Both the position numbers and the translations under genes were made by a program. The notes beneath the pieces were generated by a model. That model saw only the letters and a program-made list of their open reading frames with translations, had not been told where the DNA came from and searched no databases. From Pararhizobium capsulatum DSM 1112 (GTDB lineage: Bacteria > Pseudomonadota > Alphaproteobacteria > Rhizobiales > Rhizobiaceae), in assembly GCF_030814475.1 (NCBI RefSeq), contig NZ_JAUSVF010000001.1:4063001-4127000 (forward strand): DNA of 64,000 nucleotides, written 5' to 3'. Every line of letters starts with the position of its first letter. The stretch's first letter is position 1. This document shows, piece by piece, positions 18,042 through 31,878 of the stretch.

Positions 18042-19046
18042 ATGCCGCTTGCTGGTCTCGACATCGCCGTCATAGCCTTCGTCGTCTTAGTAATTCTGGT
18101 AATCTTTGCCGGGATCAAGACGGTGCCACAGGGCTTTCGCTATACCGTCGAACGCTTCGGGCGTTACACCCGCACGTTGGAGCCCGGCCTCAACCTGATC
18201 ATCCCTTTCATCGACAAGATCGGTGCACGGATGAACGTCATGGAGCAGGTGCTCGATGTTCCAAGGCAAGAAGTCATCACCCGCGACAATGCCGGCTGCT
18301 CCGCCGATGCAGTTGCGTTCTATCAGGTACTGAACGCCGCAGAGGCTGCCTATCAGGTCTCCCATCTGGAAAGCGCCATCCTCAACCTCACCATGACCAA
18401 CATCCGCTCCGTCATGGGGTCCATGGATCTCGACGAGCTGCTCTCCAACCGCGACACCATCAACGACAAGCTGCTGCGGGTCGTCGATGAGGCCGTCGGT
18501 CCCTGGGGCATCAAGGTCACGCGCGTCGAGATCAAGGATATCCAGCCACCGAAGGATCTGGTCGATGCCATGGCACGGCAGATGAAGGCTGAACGTGAGA
18601 AGCGTGCGCAGGTGCTCGAAGCCGAAGGTTCGCGAAACGCGCAGATTCTACGCGCCGAAGGTGCCAAGCAGTCGGCGATCCTCCAGGCAGAAGGCCAGCG
18701 GGAAGCCGCGTTCCGGGATGCGGAAGCCCGTGAACGCCTCGCGGAGGCCGAAGCCAAGGCAACCATGCTGGTTTCAGAAGCGATCGCCACCGGCAACGTG
18801 CAGGCCATCAACTACTTCGTCGCCCAGAAGTATACGGAAGCCATGACGGCGATCGGCACCGCCGGTAACTCGAAAATCGTGCTGATGCCGATGGAAGCTT
18901 CCTCACTCATCGGCTCGCTCGGCGGCATCGGCGCCATTGCCCGAGAAGTGTTCGGTGACGCTGGAAACGCTCCGGTCCCGCGTCCGAGTGCGGCGCGCAC
19001 CCCGATCGTGCGCAATCCCTTCGATCCTTCCCGCAACGAGACCTAA
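18042..19046 (+). CDS. qmcA: SPFH/band 7 membrane protein, QmcA family
   Basis: A 334-residue stomatin-like protein anchored by one N-terminal membrane segment (residues 6-24). The SPFH domain (about 25-200) starts [24 protein letters not shown] and includes [26 protein letters not shown] long Ala/Glu/Lys coiled coil (about 180-250) precedes the C-terminal QMLP-like region. Such proteins form ring-shaped membrane microdomain scaffolds and often control membrane proteases. A ribosome-binding site caggagaa precedes the ATG. The NfeD partner starts three bases after its stop, the classical pairing. Confidence 0.92.
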   Translation: MPLAGLDIAVIAFVVLVILVIFAGIKTVPQGFRYTVERFGRYTRTLEPGLNLIIPFIDKIGARMNVMEQVLDVPRQEVITRDNAGCSADAVAFYQVLNAAEAAYQVSHLESAILNLTMTNIRSVMGSMDLDELLSNRDTINDKLLRVVDEAVGPWGIKVTRVEIKDIQPPKDLVDAMARQMKAEREKRAQVLEAEGSRNAQILRAEGAKQSAILQAEGQREAAFRDAEARERLAEAEAKATMLVSEAIATGNVQAINYFVAQKYTEAMTAIGTAGNSKIVLMPMEASSLIGSLGGIGAIAREVFGDAGNAPVPRPSAARTPIVRNPFDPSRNET

Positions 19047-19049
19047 CCG

Positions 19050-19508
19050 ATGATCGAGCGAATTCTCTACGAGCTTGGCCCCTGGGGTTGGTGGGTTCTG
19101 GGCCTTGTGCTTCTGGCCGCCGAAGTGGTCATGCCCGGTGTGTTTCTTGTCTGGATCGGGATCGCTGCCATCCTGACCGGGGCGCTTTCACTGCTGCTCT
19201 GGTCGTCCGGATTCTGGATGTGGCAGACACAGCTGGTGATCTTCGCACTGTTTTCCGTCGCGGCCGTGTTGGTCGGACGGCGACTGGTCGTTCGATCCGG
19301 CAATACCACGGACGAGCCTTTGCTCAACCAGCGAGGTGCGCGTCTGGTGGGCCGAACTGCCGTTCTCGAAGAACCAATCAGCGAGGGGCGTGGACGCATC
19401 CGTCTTGATGACACGACATGGCCTGTCGAAGGTCCGGATCTCTCGCCCGGATCGCGTGTCCGCGTCATCGCGAGCAGCGGCCGGCAGCTGACCGTCGAGG
19501 CCATCTGA
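19050..19508 (+). CDS. NfeD-family membrane protein
   Basis: A 152-residue NfeD short form. Three to four hydrophobic segments fill residues 8-80 (WWVLGLVLLAAEVVMPGVF, VWIGIAAILTGALSLLLW, LVIFALFSVAAVLVG). The C-terminal OB-fold follows with LVGRTAVLEEP, GRIRLDDTTWPVEG and GSRVRVI. NfeD proteins pair with SPFH proteins, as here with QmcA three bases upstream, and probably adjust the scaffold. The N-terminal ClpP-like protease domain of long NfeD proteins is absent. Confidence 0.92.
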   Translation: MIERILYELGPWGWWVLGLVLLAAEVVMPGVFLVWIGIAAILTGALSLLLWSSGFWMWQTQLVIFALFSVAAVLVGRRLVVRSGNTTDEPLLNQRGARLVGRTAVLEEPISEGRGRIRLDDTTWPVEGPDLSPGSRVRVIASSGRQLTVEAI

Positions 19509-19587
19509 GCCGAAATACGCACCATTTAAAGGATTGATTAACCACATCGGTTTACGGTTGATCAATACTTTCAAACGGTTTGCGGGC

Positions 19588-21078
19588 ATGCGGCTGATGG
19601 CGCCAGATTTTCAACCGACCAGGGGCCGTAGCGGCTCTCGTCCGGCGACGACAGTCGCCTGGCTTCTGGCTGGCTGCGCCTTCCTCGCGCCAGCCTTTGC
19701 ATTGGCACAAAGCCTCGACCCAAGCGCCGACCAGGCCTATCCATCCGCCGTTTCCGGCAACGCGGTGCCGGGACAGGCTGCAGACAGCAGTACTGGCGAT
19801 CCGGCCGCCGCCCAGACGCCGTTCTTGACCGACGCTAGCGACGGTATCGATTCCCAGTCCGGAGATGCGGCCTTTAACGAAGAGTTCAATCGCATCAATC
19901 TGCGCGAAGGCACCGTCGACGGCCTTCGTACGCGATATGACAACAATCGCAGCGAAGCTGCCGGTATCCGTATTGGCACCTTCGTCCTGAAACCCACGCT
20001 CGGACAAAGCTACAACCACGAAATCAACAAGGGCAACGGCGACGACAGCGACCGCGGCTACCTTGAAACAGGACTGAAGGGTACGCTGACCTCCGACTGG
20101 TCCCGCCACCAGCTGACGGTGACCGGCGAAGGCATCTGGCAGAAGAATGTTTCGGGCGATGGAGAGACCGAACCGCTGGCCGATATTGACGCCGAACTGC
20201 GGCTCGATTTCACGGAAGACACTATCGGGCGGCTGCGCGCCGGCTATCATTTCGAGCGCGAGGATTCGACCGACCCGAACGCGATCAACCTGGCGACGAC
20301 CCAATCCGGCATCAACCAATATACGTTGGGTGCCGGCATCGAACATGATTTCGGCTTGTTGCGTGGCTCGGCGCGGGTCGACTACGATCGTTATGTCTAT
20401 GGTGATGCCGAATTCGACAATGGCACGACCCTGTCCATGGACGACCGCAACCGTAATGAAGGCACCATAACCGGGCGGATCGGCTATGAACTTTCGCCAG
20501 CCATCATCCCGTTCCTGGAGGCCGCTGCCGGAAAATCCGTCTACGATCAGCGCAACGACCGGTTCGGTTATGAACGTTCCTACGACACGTATGCCGGTCG
20601 GGCGGGCGTCCAGGCCGATCTCGGTGAAAAGCTCAACGGCGAAATCGCTCTGGGCTACGAAACCTATCGTTTCGACGATGCGCGCCTCAACGATGTCAAT
20701 GGCTTTACGCTTGACGGCATCCTGAATTGGTCACCGATGCGCGGAACGAACATCGCCTATGGAATCACTACAGGCATCGAACCCTCAACGATGCCTGGTG
20801 AAAGCGGCGCGCTGGTCTACACGCTGAACAGCCAGGCCAGCCATGAACTGCGATCCAACCTGATAGCGCGACTGTCGAACAGCCTCACCTTCCGCAACTA
20901 TCCGGGGGAGAGCCTCTCCAGCGACCAGACTGTCTGGAATACCGGTGCAGGCCTGACCTGGGATCTGAACCGCTATCTCGCCTTGACGGGCGATGTCAGC
21001 TACGAAAAGACCAACCAGGACAGCGCGCCATCCTCCAGCGTCACAAAGCTCGGTGTCGGCCTGACGCTTCGAAGATAA
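19588..21078 (+). CDS. Outer-membrane beta-barrel protein
   Basis: A roughly 496-residue exported protein that looks like an outer-membrane barrel of the BBP2 type. A signal segment (ATTVAWLLAGCAFLAPAFALAQS) is followed by a low-complexity linker, then a long run of alternating strands rich in aromatic and charged residues, such as LTVTGEGIWQK and GRLRAGYHFERED, ending in GVGLTLRR without the usual C-terminal aromatic. The open frame reaches a TTG at 19534, but the ATG at 19588 (MRLMAPDFQP) is more credible; 19597 is also possible. Function is unknown. A terminator follows. Confidence 0.75.
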   Translation: MRLMAPDFQPTRGRSGSRPATTVAWLLAGCAFLAPAFALAQSLDPSADQAYPSAVSGNAVPGQAADSSTGDPAAAQTPFLTDASDGIDSQSGDAAFNEEFNRINLREGTVDGLRTRYDNNRSEAAGIRIGTFVLKPTLGQSYNHEINKGNGDDSDRGYLETGLKGTLTSDWSRHQLTVTGEGIWQKNVSGDGETEPLADIDAELRLDFTEDTIGRLRAGYHFEREDSTDPNAINLATTQSGINQYTLGAGIEHDFGLLRGSARVDYDRYVYGDAEFDNGTTLSMDDRNRNEGTITGRIGYELSPAIIPFLEAAAGKSVYDQRNDRFGYERSYDTYAGRAGVQADLGEKLNGEIALGYETYRFDDARLNDVNGFTLDGILNWSPMRGTNIAYGITTGIEPSTMPGESGALVYTLNSQASHELRSNLIARLSNSLTFRNYPGESLSSDQTVWNTGAGLTWDLNRYLALTGDVSYEKTNQDSAPSSSVTKLGVGLTLRR

Positions 21079-21100
21079 ACGCCACGCTCACCCACGAACA

Positions 21101-21135
21101 AAAACGCCGCCTGCTGGAAGAACGGGCGGCGTTTT
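21101..21135. terminator. Bidirectional terminator between the barrel gene and galU
   Basis: Stem AAAACGCCGCC (21101-21111) with complement GGCGGCGTTTT (21125-21135). A- and T-runs on both sides let it serve both convergent genes. Confidence 0.9.
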
Positions 21136-21156
21136 GATTTCGTTTGATGACGGCGC

Positions 21157-22050
21157 TTACTTGAGCCCGGCGACAAGTTCCCTGAGCGGGCCTTCTACAG
21201 CCGATCGCATATCCGCACGCTGCAGCGCAAAAGCAACATTCGCCAGAATGAACCCATCCTTGGCGCCGCAGTCATAGGTCGTGCCCTGGAAATGATAGGC
21301 CGCGAATGACTGGTCCCTCGATAGCTTGATCATGCCATCGGTCAGCTGGATCTCGTTGCCTGCGCCACGCTCCTGCGTTTCGAGGATCGGGAAGATTTCC
21401 GGCTGCAGGATGTAGCGTCCATTGATGAAGAAGTTGGAAGGTGCGGTGCCCGGGGCCGGCTTCTCGACCATTCCGGTGATCCTGTAGCCTTCGCCGATCC
21501 GGTCGCCGACGCCGACAATACCGTATTTGTGGGCCTGGTCCGGAGCGCACTCTTCAACCCCGATAACATTGCCGCCGCTCTGTTCGTAGAGCTCGACCAT
21601 ACCCTTCAGGCAACCCTTTTCACCCTGCATGATCATGTCGGGAAGCAGCAGCGCGAAGGGCTCGTTGCCGACCAGCTCACGGGCACACCAGACCGCGTGG
21701 CCAAGGCCAAGCGGCGATTGCTGGCGGGTAAAGCTGGTGGTTCCGGCCGGGGGCAGGATACCTTCGAGCAAGGTGAGCTCAGCCTTCTTGTTTCGTTCGC
21801 GCAGGGTTTGATCGAGTTCGACCTGAATGTCGAAATAGTCCTCGATGACTGCCTTGCCGCGACCGGTGACGAAGATCAGGTGCTCGATGCCCGCATTGAT
21901 CGCCTCATCGACGACGTATTGAATGACCGGCTTATCGACGACGGTCAGCATTTCCTTCGGCACGGCCTTGGTGGCCGGCAGGAAACGGGTTCCGAGACCC
22001 GCGACGGGGAACACGGCTTTGCGGACTTTACGCTTGTCACTCATTGACAT
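21157..22050 (-). CDS. galU: UTP-glucose-1-phosphate uridylyltransferase
   Basis: Makes UDP-glucose from UTP and glucose-1-phosphate for exopolysaccharide, cyclic glucan and lipid synthesis. The 297-residue protein has the nucleotide site [18 protein letters not shown] near residues 17-34, [22 protein letters not shown] and GMVEKPAPG. Length and order are standard; rhizobial copies are also called exoN. The substrate glucose-1-phosphate is also produced by the glg/pgm enzymes at the other end of this window. Two ATGs (MSMSD) lie close together at the start and are not resolved. Confidence 0.94.
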   Translation of the reverse strand: MSMSDKRKVRKAVFPVAGLGTRFLPATKAVPKEMLTVVDKPVIQYVVDEAINAGIEHLIFVTGRGKAVIEDYFDIQVELDQTLRERNKKAELTLLEGILPPAGTTSFTRQQSPLGLGHAVWCARELVGNEPFALLLPDMIMQGEKGCLKGMVELYEQSGGNVIGVEECAPDQAHKYGIVGVGDRIGEGYRITGMVEKPAPGTAPSNFFINGRYILQPEIFPILETQERGAGNEIQLTDGMIKLSRDQSFAAYHFQGTTYDCGAKDGFILANVAFALQRADMRSAVEGPLRELVAGLK

Positions 22051-22346
22051 CTCCGAATCACGATAATGTGAAATCTAACTGAATTGGTAGCAATGGGGGC
22101 GGGAATACAGGGGAATTGCTATTTTTTTGCAAAGGAAGACGATGTCACCAGTTCATGGTAAAGAATTTGTTGACCTCATTTTCTTACACTTCGCTCTTGG
22201 CACAGTCGTAAACGCGTCTGTTCCTCGAAACGATGCAGCAGGTTCCTCATATTTTCAGGGAATGCCGGTTGCAAGCCTGTAGAATGTGTAGCTGATCCGC
22301 CGGGTCTCAAAAGGCAAGGCGGAGGCGAGAAACGGAACGACAGTCC

Positions 22347-23570
22347 ATGACAAAGAACAGCACATCCTTGCTTTGCCGCGCGGCTGCCGTCGCGTTCATG
22401 ACCGCCGCGACCTTCATGTCATCCACGCCGGCCTTTGCCGATCAGGGCTTCCAGACATGGATCAACAGCTTTTACGAAACCGCCGCTAAGGCAGGGATCA
22501 GCAAGGCAACCTATCGAGCGGCATTTTCCGGCGTCAAGTCGCCCGATCCGGTCGTCCTGGAAAAGGCCGCCTATCAGCCTGAGTTCAAGCACAAGATCTG
22601 GGAATATGTCGATAGCCGCGTAAACCCCTATACAGTGCGCATCGGCCAGGAAATGGCTGTGAAGCATGCTCGCACGCTGGCCGCTCTGGAGCGGCACTTC
22701 GGCGTCGAGCGCTCGGTCATCCTGGCGATCTGGTCGATGGAATCCAACTATGGCGCGGTTCTCGAAAAGGACGATCGCCTTCACTACGTGCCGCGTGCGC
22801 TCGCAACGCTCGCCTATGCCGATCCGAAGCGCGCGAAATATGCCAAGACCCAGCTCGTCGCGGCCCTGAAAATCCTGCAGAACGGGGACGTTTCTCCGCG
22901 GGAGCTCAACGGTTCCTGGGCAGGCGCCATGGGCCATACCCAGTTCATCCCCACCAGTTACCTGCTCTATGCGGTCGATGCCGACGGTAACGGCCATCGC
23001 GACATCTGGAACTCCATTCCCGATGCGCTCGCAACCACAGCCAACCTCCTGAAGAAGAATGGTTGGCAGACAGGCCAGACCTGGGGTTATGAGGTCGCCG
23101 TGCCGGCGAACGGCAGCCAGTATGCCGGCCAGACAAAGTCGCTAGGCCAATGGGCAGCCCTAGGTTTTGCCCGTCCGAACGGCAAGGGCTTCCGCAATCC
23201 TGACCAACGCGCGGAGCTCAAAATGCCGGGCGGCGCTGGCAGCCCGGGCTTCCTGATGGCCAAGAACTTCTTCGTCATCAAGCGGTACAACGCCTCTGAC
23301 TCTTATGCACTCGGCGTCGGCCTGCTTGCCGACGAGATCGCCGGCTACGGCGGCATGCAGCAGGCCTGGGCGCGCCCCGACGGCACGCTGGACATAAAAC
23401 AGAAGTTCGAGCTGCAGAATCGTTTGAAGGAGCTCGGCTATTACGACGGCGAGGTCGATGGCAACTTCGGCTCCGGGTCTAAGGCAGCGATCCAGGCGTT
23501 CCAGAACCGCAACGGCATGTCCCCGGATGGCGAACCAACGCAGCAGCTCCTGAAAGCCCTGCGCAACTAA
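22347..23570 (+). CDS. Lytic murein transglycosylase, MltB family, with peptidoglycan-binding domain
   Basis: A 407-residue periplasmic enzyme that cleaves glycan strands of peptidoglycan. The signal peptide ends near residue 31 (TPAFA-DQG). The SLT_2 domain (about 35-325) has the catalytic Glu132 in IWSMESNYG and the AMGHTQFIPTSY block. A C-terminal peptidoglycan-binding domain type 1 (about 345-405) reads LQNRLKELGYYDGEVDGNFGSGSKAAIQAFQ. No lipobox, so it should be soluble. The next gene on the same strand, 190 bases on, is another envelope protein. Confidence 0.93.
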   Translation: MTKNSTSLLCRAAAVAFMTAATFMSSTPAFADQGFQTWINSFYETAAKAGISKATYRAAFSGVKSPDPVVLEKAAYQPEFKHKIWEYVDSRVNPYTVRIGQEMAVKHARTLAALERHFGVERSVILAIWSMESNYGAVLEKDDRLHYVPRALATLAYADPKRAKYAKTQLVAALKILQNGDVSPRELNGSWAGAMGHTQFIPTSYLLYAVDADGNGHRDIWNSIPDALATTANLLKKNGWQTGQTWGYEVAVPANGSQYAGQTKSLGQWAALGFARPNGKGFRNPDQRAELKMPGGAGSPGFLMAKNFFVIKRYNASDSYALGVGLLADEIAGYGGMQQAWARPDGTLDIKQKFELQNRLKELGYYDGEVDGNFGSGSKAAIQAFQNRNGMSPDGEPTQQLLKALRN

Positions 23571-23762
23571 CCCGTCATCATCACGGTATGACCCGCCTGG
23601 GTGATACCTCAGGTAGAGACAACATGGGGCGCATTCGTACGCCCTATGTTTTTGACAGTGACAATTCTGTTGCCACAGAACTGCTATGGTCGCATGCTTG
23701 CTGCACAAGGCGCATTTGCGAAGTTCGATGGAACAGGAAGGCGCAAAAAGCAGCGTCGGAAG

Positions 23763-24992
23763 ATGACGACGGTCAAGATGATTTCAAGATTTCTTCAACG
23801 CATCACACGCTTCACGGTTCTGGCAATAACCGTCGTTGCGCTTGCGGTGACCACCGTCGTTATCGTTTCGCCTCCTGAGGCCGCGGCCCAGGAGCGACGC
23901 ACGCTTCTGCAGTTCCTGTTCGGTCGCCCGAAACCGCGCCAACCAATCTATGATGACGTCCCCGTCTATCAGCCGCGACAACAACGCCAGCAATCGCGGC
24001 CGCAGAAGAAACGCCAGAAAGCCGTGGTGACCGTCACGACGGAACCACCACCGCCTGTCATCCAGAAATCGGAAAATGCCAAGAAGGTGCTTGTGGTCGG
24101 CGACTTCGTTGCCGGAAGCCTTGCCGATGGGCTGGATACCGCCTTTGAAACCACGCCCGGTATTGTCGTGGAAAGCCGTTCCAGCGGATCGTCAGGCCTT
24201 GTGCGCGAGGACTATTTCAACTGGCAGAAGACATTACCGACCTATGTCGCCGAGCTGAAACCGGATCTGATCATCATCAGCCTCGGCGCCAACGACCGGC
24301 AGCAGATGGCGATCGGTGACGGAATGGAGAAGTTCAAGACCGAAACGTGGCTTGGCGAATACACCCGGCGCGCGGCCTCGCTTGCGAGCCTTGCCCACAG
24401 CAATGGAACCCCGCTTCTGTGGGTCGGCATGCCGGCCTTCCAGTCTACGGCGATGACGGCTGATATGGTGACCTTCAACACCCTCTTCCGCACGGAGACG
24501 GAAAAAGTCAACGGCACCTTTGTCGATGTCTGGGATGGTTTTGTCGACGAAGGCGGCAAGTTCGTCATGACTGGCTCCGATATCAATGGGCAACAGGTTC
24601 GTTTGCGCGGATCCGACGGGATCAACCTGACCAAAGCCGGCAAACGCAAGCTCGCCTTCTATGTCGAGAAAGATATCCGCAAGATTCTCGGCGATGCTGC
24701 AGCTTCGAGCTCCGATATTCCCGGCGGTGATGACCTGAAGGACCTGATCGTCAGCGCGCCCGCGGCAAACGAGGATATCATCCAGACCCAGCCCATCAGC
24801 CTCAAGGATCCCGACCTGGATGGCGGCAGCGCCCTGATGGATGCCAACGCGATCCCTGCCGGCAGCGGCAAAAGCCCCCGCGACCTGCTTGTCGAGAAGG
24901 GAGAGGTGGCCGCCGCTCCGGAGGGCCGGGTTGATGACTTCCGACTTGCCAAGCCCGGCACCGTTCTCAGCAATCCGGTGATCCGTAACTGA
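23763..24992 (+). CDS. DUF459 SGNH-hydrolase-like exported protein with altered active site
   Basis: A roughly 409-residue DUF459 protein. An N-terminal hydrophobic segment (FTVLAITVVALAVTTVVIV) ends in EAAAQE, so it is exported. A Pro/Gln/Arg-rich linker leads to the SGNH fold: VLVVGDFVAGSLADGLD (block I), LIIISLGANDRQ (block III, with the Asn) and LLWVGMPAF. Two usual residues differ: GDS is GDF, and the C-terminal DGxH signature reads DGINLTKAG, with Asn in place of the catalytic His. It may be a non-catalytic relative. Start choice between ATGs at 23763 and 23778 is not settled. DUF459 proteins are often near polysaccharide O-acyltransferases; here the neighbours are MltB and galU. Confidence 0.8.
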   Translation: MTTVKMISRFLQRITRFTVLAITVVALAVTTVVIVSPPEAAAQERRTLLQFLFGRPKPRQPIYDDVPVYQPRQQRQQSRPQKKRQKAVVTVTTEPPPPVIQKSENAKKVLVVGDFVAGSLADGLDTAFETTPGIVVESRSSGSSGLVREDYFNWQKTLPTYVAELKPDLIIISLGANDRQQMAIGDGMEKFKTETWLGEYTRRAASLASLAHSNGTPLLWVGMPAFQSTAMTADMVTFNTLFRTETEKVNGTFVDVWDGFVDEGGKFVMTGSDINGQQVRLRGSDGINLTKAGKRKLAFYVEKDIRKILGDAAASSSDIPGGDDLKDLIVSAPAANEDIIQTQPISLKDPDLDGGSALMDANAIPAGSGKSPRDLLVEKGEVAAAPEGRVDDFRLAKPGTVLSNPVIRN

Positions 24993-25022
24993 CGAGAGCG
25001 TCTTGGCTATCGATCACAAACG

Positions 25023-25053
25023 CGAAAGGCCGGATCTCCCCGGCCTTTCGTTT
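25023..25053. terminator. Terminator between DUF459 gene and gltD
   Basis: Perfect stem CGAAAGGCCGG (25023-25033) and CCGGCCTTTCG (25040-25050) with a six-base loop, then TTTG. It sits between convergent genes and can serve both. Confidence 0.88.
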
Positions 25054-25073
25054 GGATCAGACGCGGATGAATA

Positions 25074-26537
25074 TCAGCGCGGTAGGACCGTCGACCCCAT
25101 CAAGGCCTCATCGATAGCGCGCGCGGCCTGGCGGCCCTCGCGGATCGCCCAGACGACAAGCGACTGGCCACGACGCACGTCACCGGCAGTCCAGAGCTTG
25201 TCGACGGAGGTCTTGTAGTCGCTGTCCTTGGCGATGACGTTGCTCGATCCGCGATTATCGGTGTTGATCGCAAGGCGATCCCCGAGGTCCTTCAGCACGC
25301 TGTCGGTGAAGGGGCCGCGGAAGCCGATGGCTATGAAGGCGAGATCGGCCTTGATGACGAATTCCGTACCGGCGATCGGCTTGCGGCGCTCGTCGACCTG
25401 ACAGCACTTGACGCCGGTCAGGATACCATCCTCATCGCCGACGAACTCGAGCGTTGCCACCTGGAATTCGCGCACCGCACCTTCCGCCTGGCTGGAAGAG
25501 GTCCGCATCTTGGTGGCCCAGAACGGCCAGACGGCGAGCTTGTCTTCCTTTTCCGGTGGCTGCGGGCGGATGTCGAGCTGCGTCACCTTGACGGCACCCT
25601 GGCGGAAGGCGGTGCCGACGCAGTCTGATGCCGTGTCGCCACCGCCGACAACGACGATATGCTTGCCGCCGGCCAGGATCGGATCGGACGGCCAGCCGAC
25701 GCTGTCTATATTTTCGCGGCCGACGCGCCGGTTCTGCTGGACGAGATAGGGCATGGCGTCATGCACGCCGGCAAACTCGACGCCGGGGATGCCGGCATCG
25801 CGCGGCGTTTCGGAGCCGCCGCAGTAGAGTACGGCGTCGTGTTCTTCCATCAGGCTGTCGACGGTGCGGTCGACGCCAACGTTGACGCCGCAATGGAAAG
25901 TGACGCCTTCGCCGCGCATCTGGTCGACGCGACGGTCGATGAAGTTCTTCTCCATCTTGAAGTCGGGGATACCGTAGCGCAGCAGGCCGCCGGGCTTGGT
26001 CTCGCGCTCAAAGACATGGACCTCGTGGCCGGCGCGTGCCAGCTGCTGGGCAGCCGCCATGCCGGCGGGCCCGGAGCCGATGACAGCGACCTTCTTCCCG
26101 GTTTTTACGACGGCCGGCTGCGGCACGATATAGCCCATCTCATAGGCCTTGTCGGCAATCGCCTGCTCGACGGTCTTGATCGTGACCGGTGCGTCCTCGA
26201 GGTTCAGCGTGCAGGCTTCCTCGCAGGGTGCGGGGCAGATGCGACCGGTAAACTCCGGGAAGTTGTTGGTCGAGTGCAGGTTGCGGATCGCCTCGTCCCA
26301 GTTGCCGTTGTAGACGAGATCGTTCCAATCCGGAATCTGGTTGTGCACCGGACATCCCGTCGGGCCGTGGCAGAAGGGAATGCCGCAATCCATGCAGCGT
26401 GCCGCCTGCTTCTGCACTTCCGGCTCGGACATGGGGATCGTGAATTCGCGGAAATGGCGAATACGATCGGAAGCCGGCTGGTACTTTGCCAGTTGCCTGT
26501 CGATTTCCATGAAGCCTGTAACCTTGCCCACTATCAT
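25074..26537 (-). CDS. gltD: Glutamate synthase (NADPH) small subunit
   Basis: Supplies electrons from NADPH to the large subunit for ammonia assimilation (glutamine plus 2-oxoglutarate to two glutamates). The 487-residue protein has N-terminal cysteine motifs for 4Fe-4S clusters (CMDCGIPFCHGPTGCPVHN and CPAPCEEACTL), an FAD site VAVIGSGPAGMAAAQQLARAG, and an NADPH site IVVVGGGDTASDCVGTA. Length is normal. It lies 99 bases downstream of gltB on the same strand, so the two subunits form an operon gltB-gltD. The start ATG at 26537 follows gtgagga. Confidence 0.95.
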   Translation of the reverse strand: MIVGKVTGFMEIDRQLAKYQPASDRIRHFREFTIPMSEPEVQKQAARCMDCGIPFCHGPTGCPVHNQIPDWNDLVYNGNWDEAIRNLHSTNNFPEFTGRICPAPCEEACTLNLEDAPVTIKTVEQAIADKAYEMGYIVPQPAVVKTGKKVAVIGSGPAGMAAAQQLARAGHEVHVFERETKPGGLLRYGIPDFKMEKNFIDRRVDQMRGEGVTFHCGVNVGVDRTVDSLMEEHDAVLYCGGSETPRDAGIPGVEFAGVHDAMPYLVQQNRRVGRENIDSVGWPSDPILAGGKHIVVVGGGDTASDCVGTAFRQGAVKVTQLDIRPQPPEKEDKLAVWPFWATKMRTSSSQAEGAVREFQVATLEFVGDEDGILTGVKCCQVDERRKPIAGTEFVIKADLAFIAIGFRGPFTDSVLKDLGDRLAINTDNRGSSNVIAKDSDYKTSVDKLWTAGDVRRGQSLVVWAIREGRQAARAIDEALMGSTVLPR

Positions 26538-26636
26538 TCCTCACTTCAAAATCTGGCGCTCTGCGCCTGGGCCTGCTGGTCATTTCTCCAGACAGACGTT
26601 TATCCCTGATCACGCGAAACTTGAGCTTTCGCCGCG

Positions 26637-31352
<4,716 letters not shown>

Positions 31353-31878
31353 CGTCTTCCCTCCTGTTTGGCCCCTTGTCGGGCGATCCTGCAGTCCGGG
31401 GCGGGGCCGCGGATATTCCGCATGCTGCACCGGCATTATCGTTGCATGATCCTGATCCGGTCGCAAATGATGCGTCGCACAATCAGGCAGATTGTTCGCG
31501 ACCGTGGCGATGTGAGCGCAAGCCGTTTTCGGCTGCGACTTTCGATCGTCGGCCATGTGCATCTGGAATGCTTTCACGGCCGGTTCCGGTCTCGAGACCG
31601 AAATAGGACAGGCATACTGTCCTATTTCATAGGTTCTATGCCAGAAAGCACCGAGGACCGCAAGAGTACCAATACAAAATAATCGGACAGATTTTGCCAA
31701 ACATTGCCGATAATTTCATTTTTGAGTAATTTAATTTCGCCAACCAGCATATTTCTTCAATTTGGTTTCAAACTGGTATTGGATTGTCCTTGTCGCAACG
31801 AATGGGTTGCGCCGCCTGAACATCGGGTTATGGTCTGCCTCGACCGCATTGGCGGGTGTCATCCACAGGACTGCATTC
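31353..31878. other. 526-bp divergent control region between gltB and threonine aldolase
   Basis: No supported gene. It must hold the promoters of gltB (minus strand) and of the threonine aldolase gene (plus strand). The gltB-proximal part is GC-rich; the part from about 31680 on is AT-rich. Two adjoining palindromes at 31587-31628 are listed separately. No sigma-54 promoter of the usual GG-N10-GC form was seen upstream of gltB. Confidence 0.6.
31587..31628. promoter_or_regulatory. Two adjoining perfect palindromes upstream of gltB
   Basis: CGGTCTCGAGACCG (31587-31600) is a perfect 14-base palindrome. Sharing its last base is a second perfect repeat, GAAATAGGACAG (31600-31611), five-base spacer, then CTGTCCTATTTC (31617-31628). 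The second could form a strong hairpin, but no T-run follows on either strand, so it is not a plain terminator. Operator use is the likeliest reading. It lies about 235-275 bases upstream of gltB and 250-290 upstream of the aldolase start. Confidence 0.6.

Noticed and set aside
19526-19541. CtrA-type TTAA pair before the beta-barrel gene
   Set aside because: The spacing is eight bases; the CtrA site needs TTAA-N7-TTAA.
22051-22346. Search for a riboswitch or sRNA in the galU/MltB divergent gap
   Set aside because: Only a weak TTGC/GCAA repeat around a T-run near 22120 was seen; no terminator or conserved structure could be supported.
31353-31700. Longer gltB frame with a 116-residue N-terminal extension
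   Set aside because: The extension has no domain match, and a strong ribosome-binding site sits before the ATG at 31352 where the family starts.
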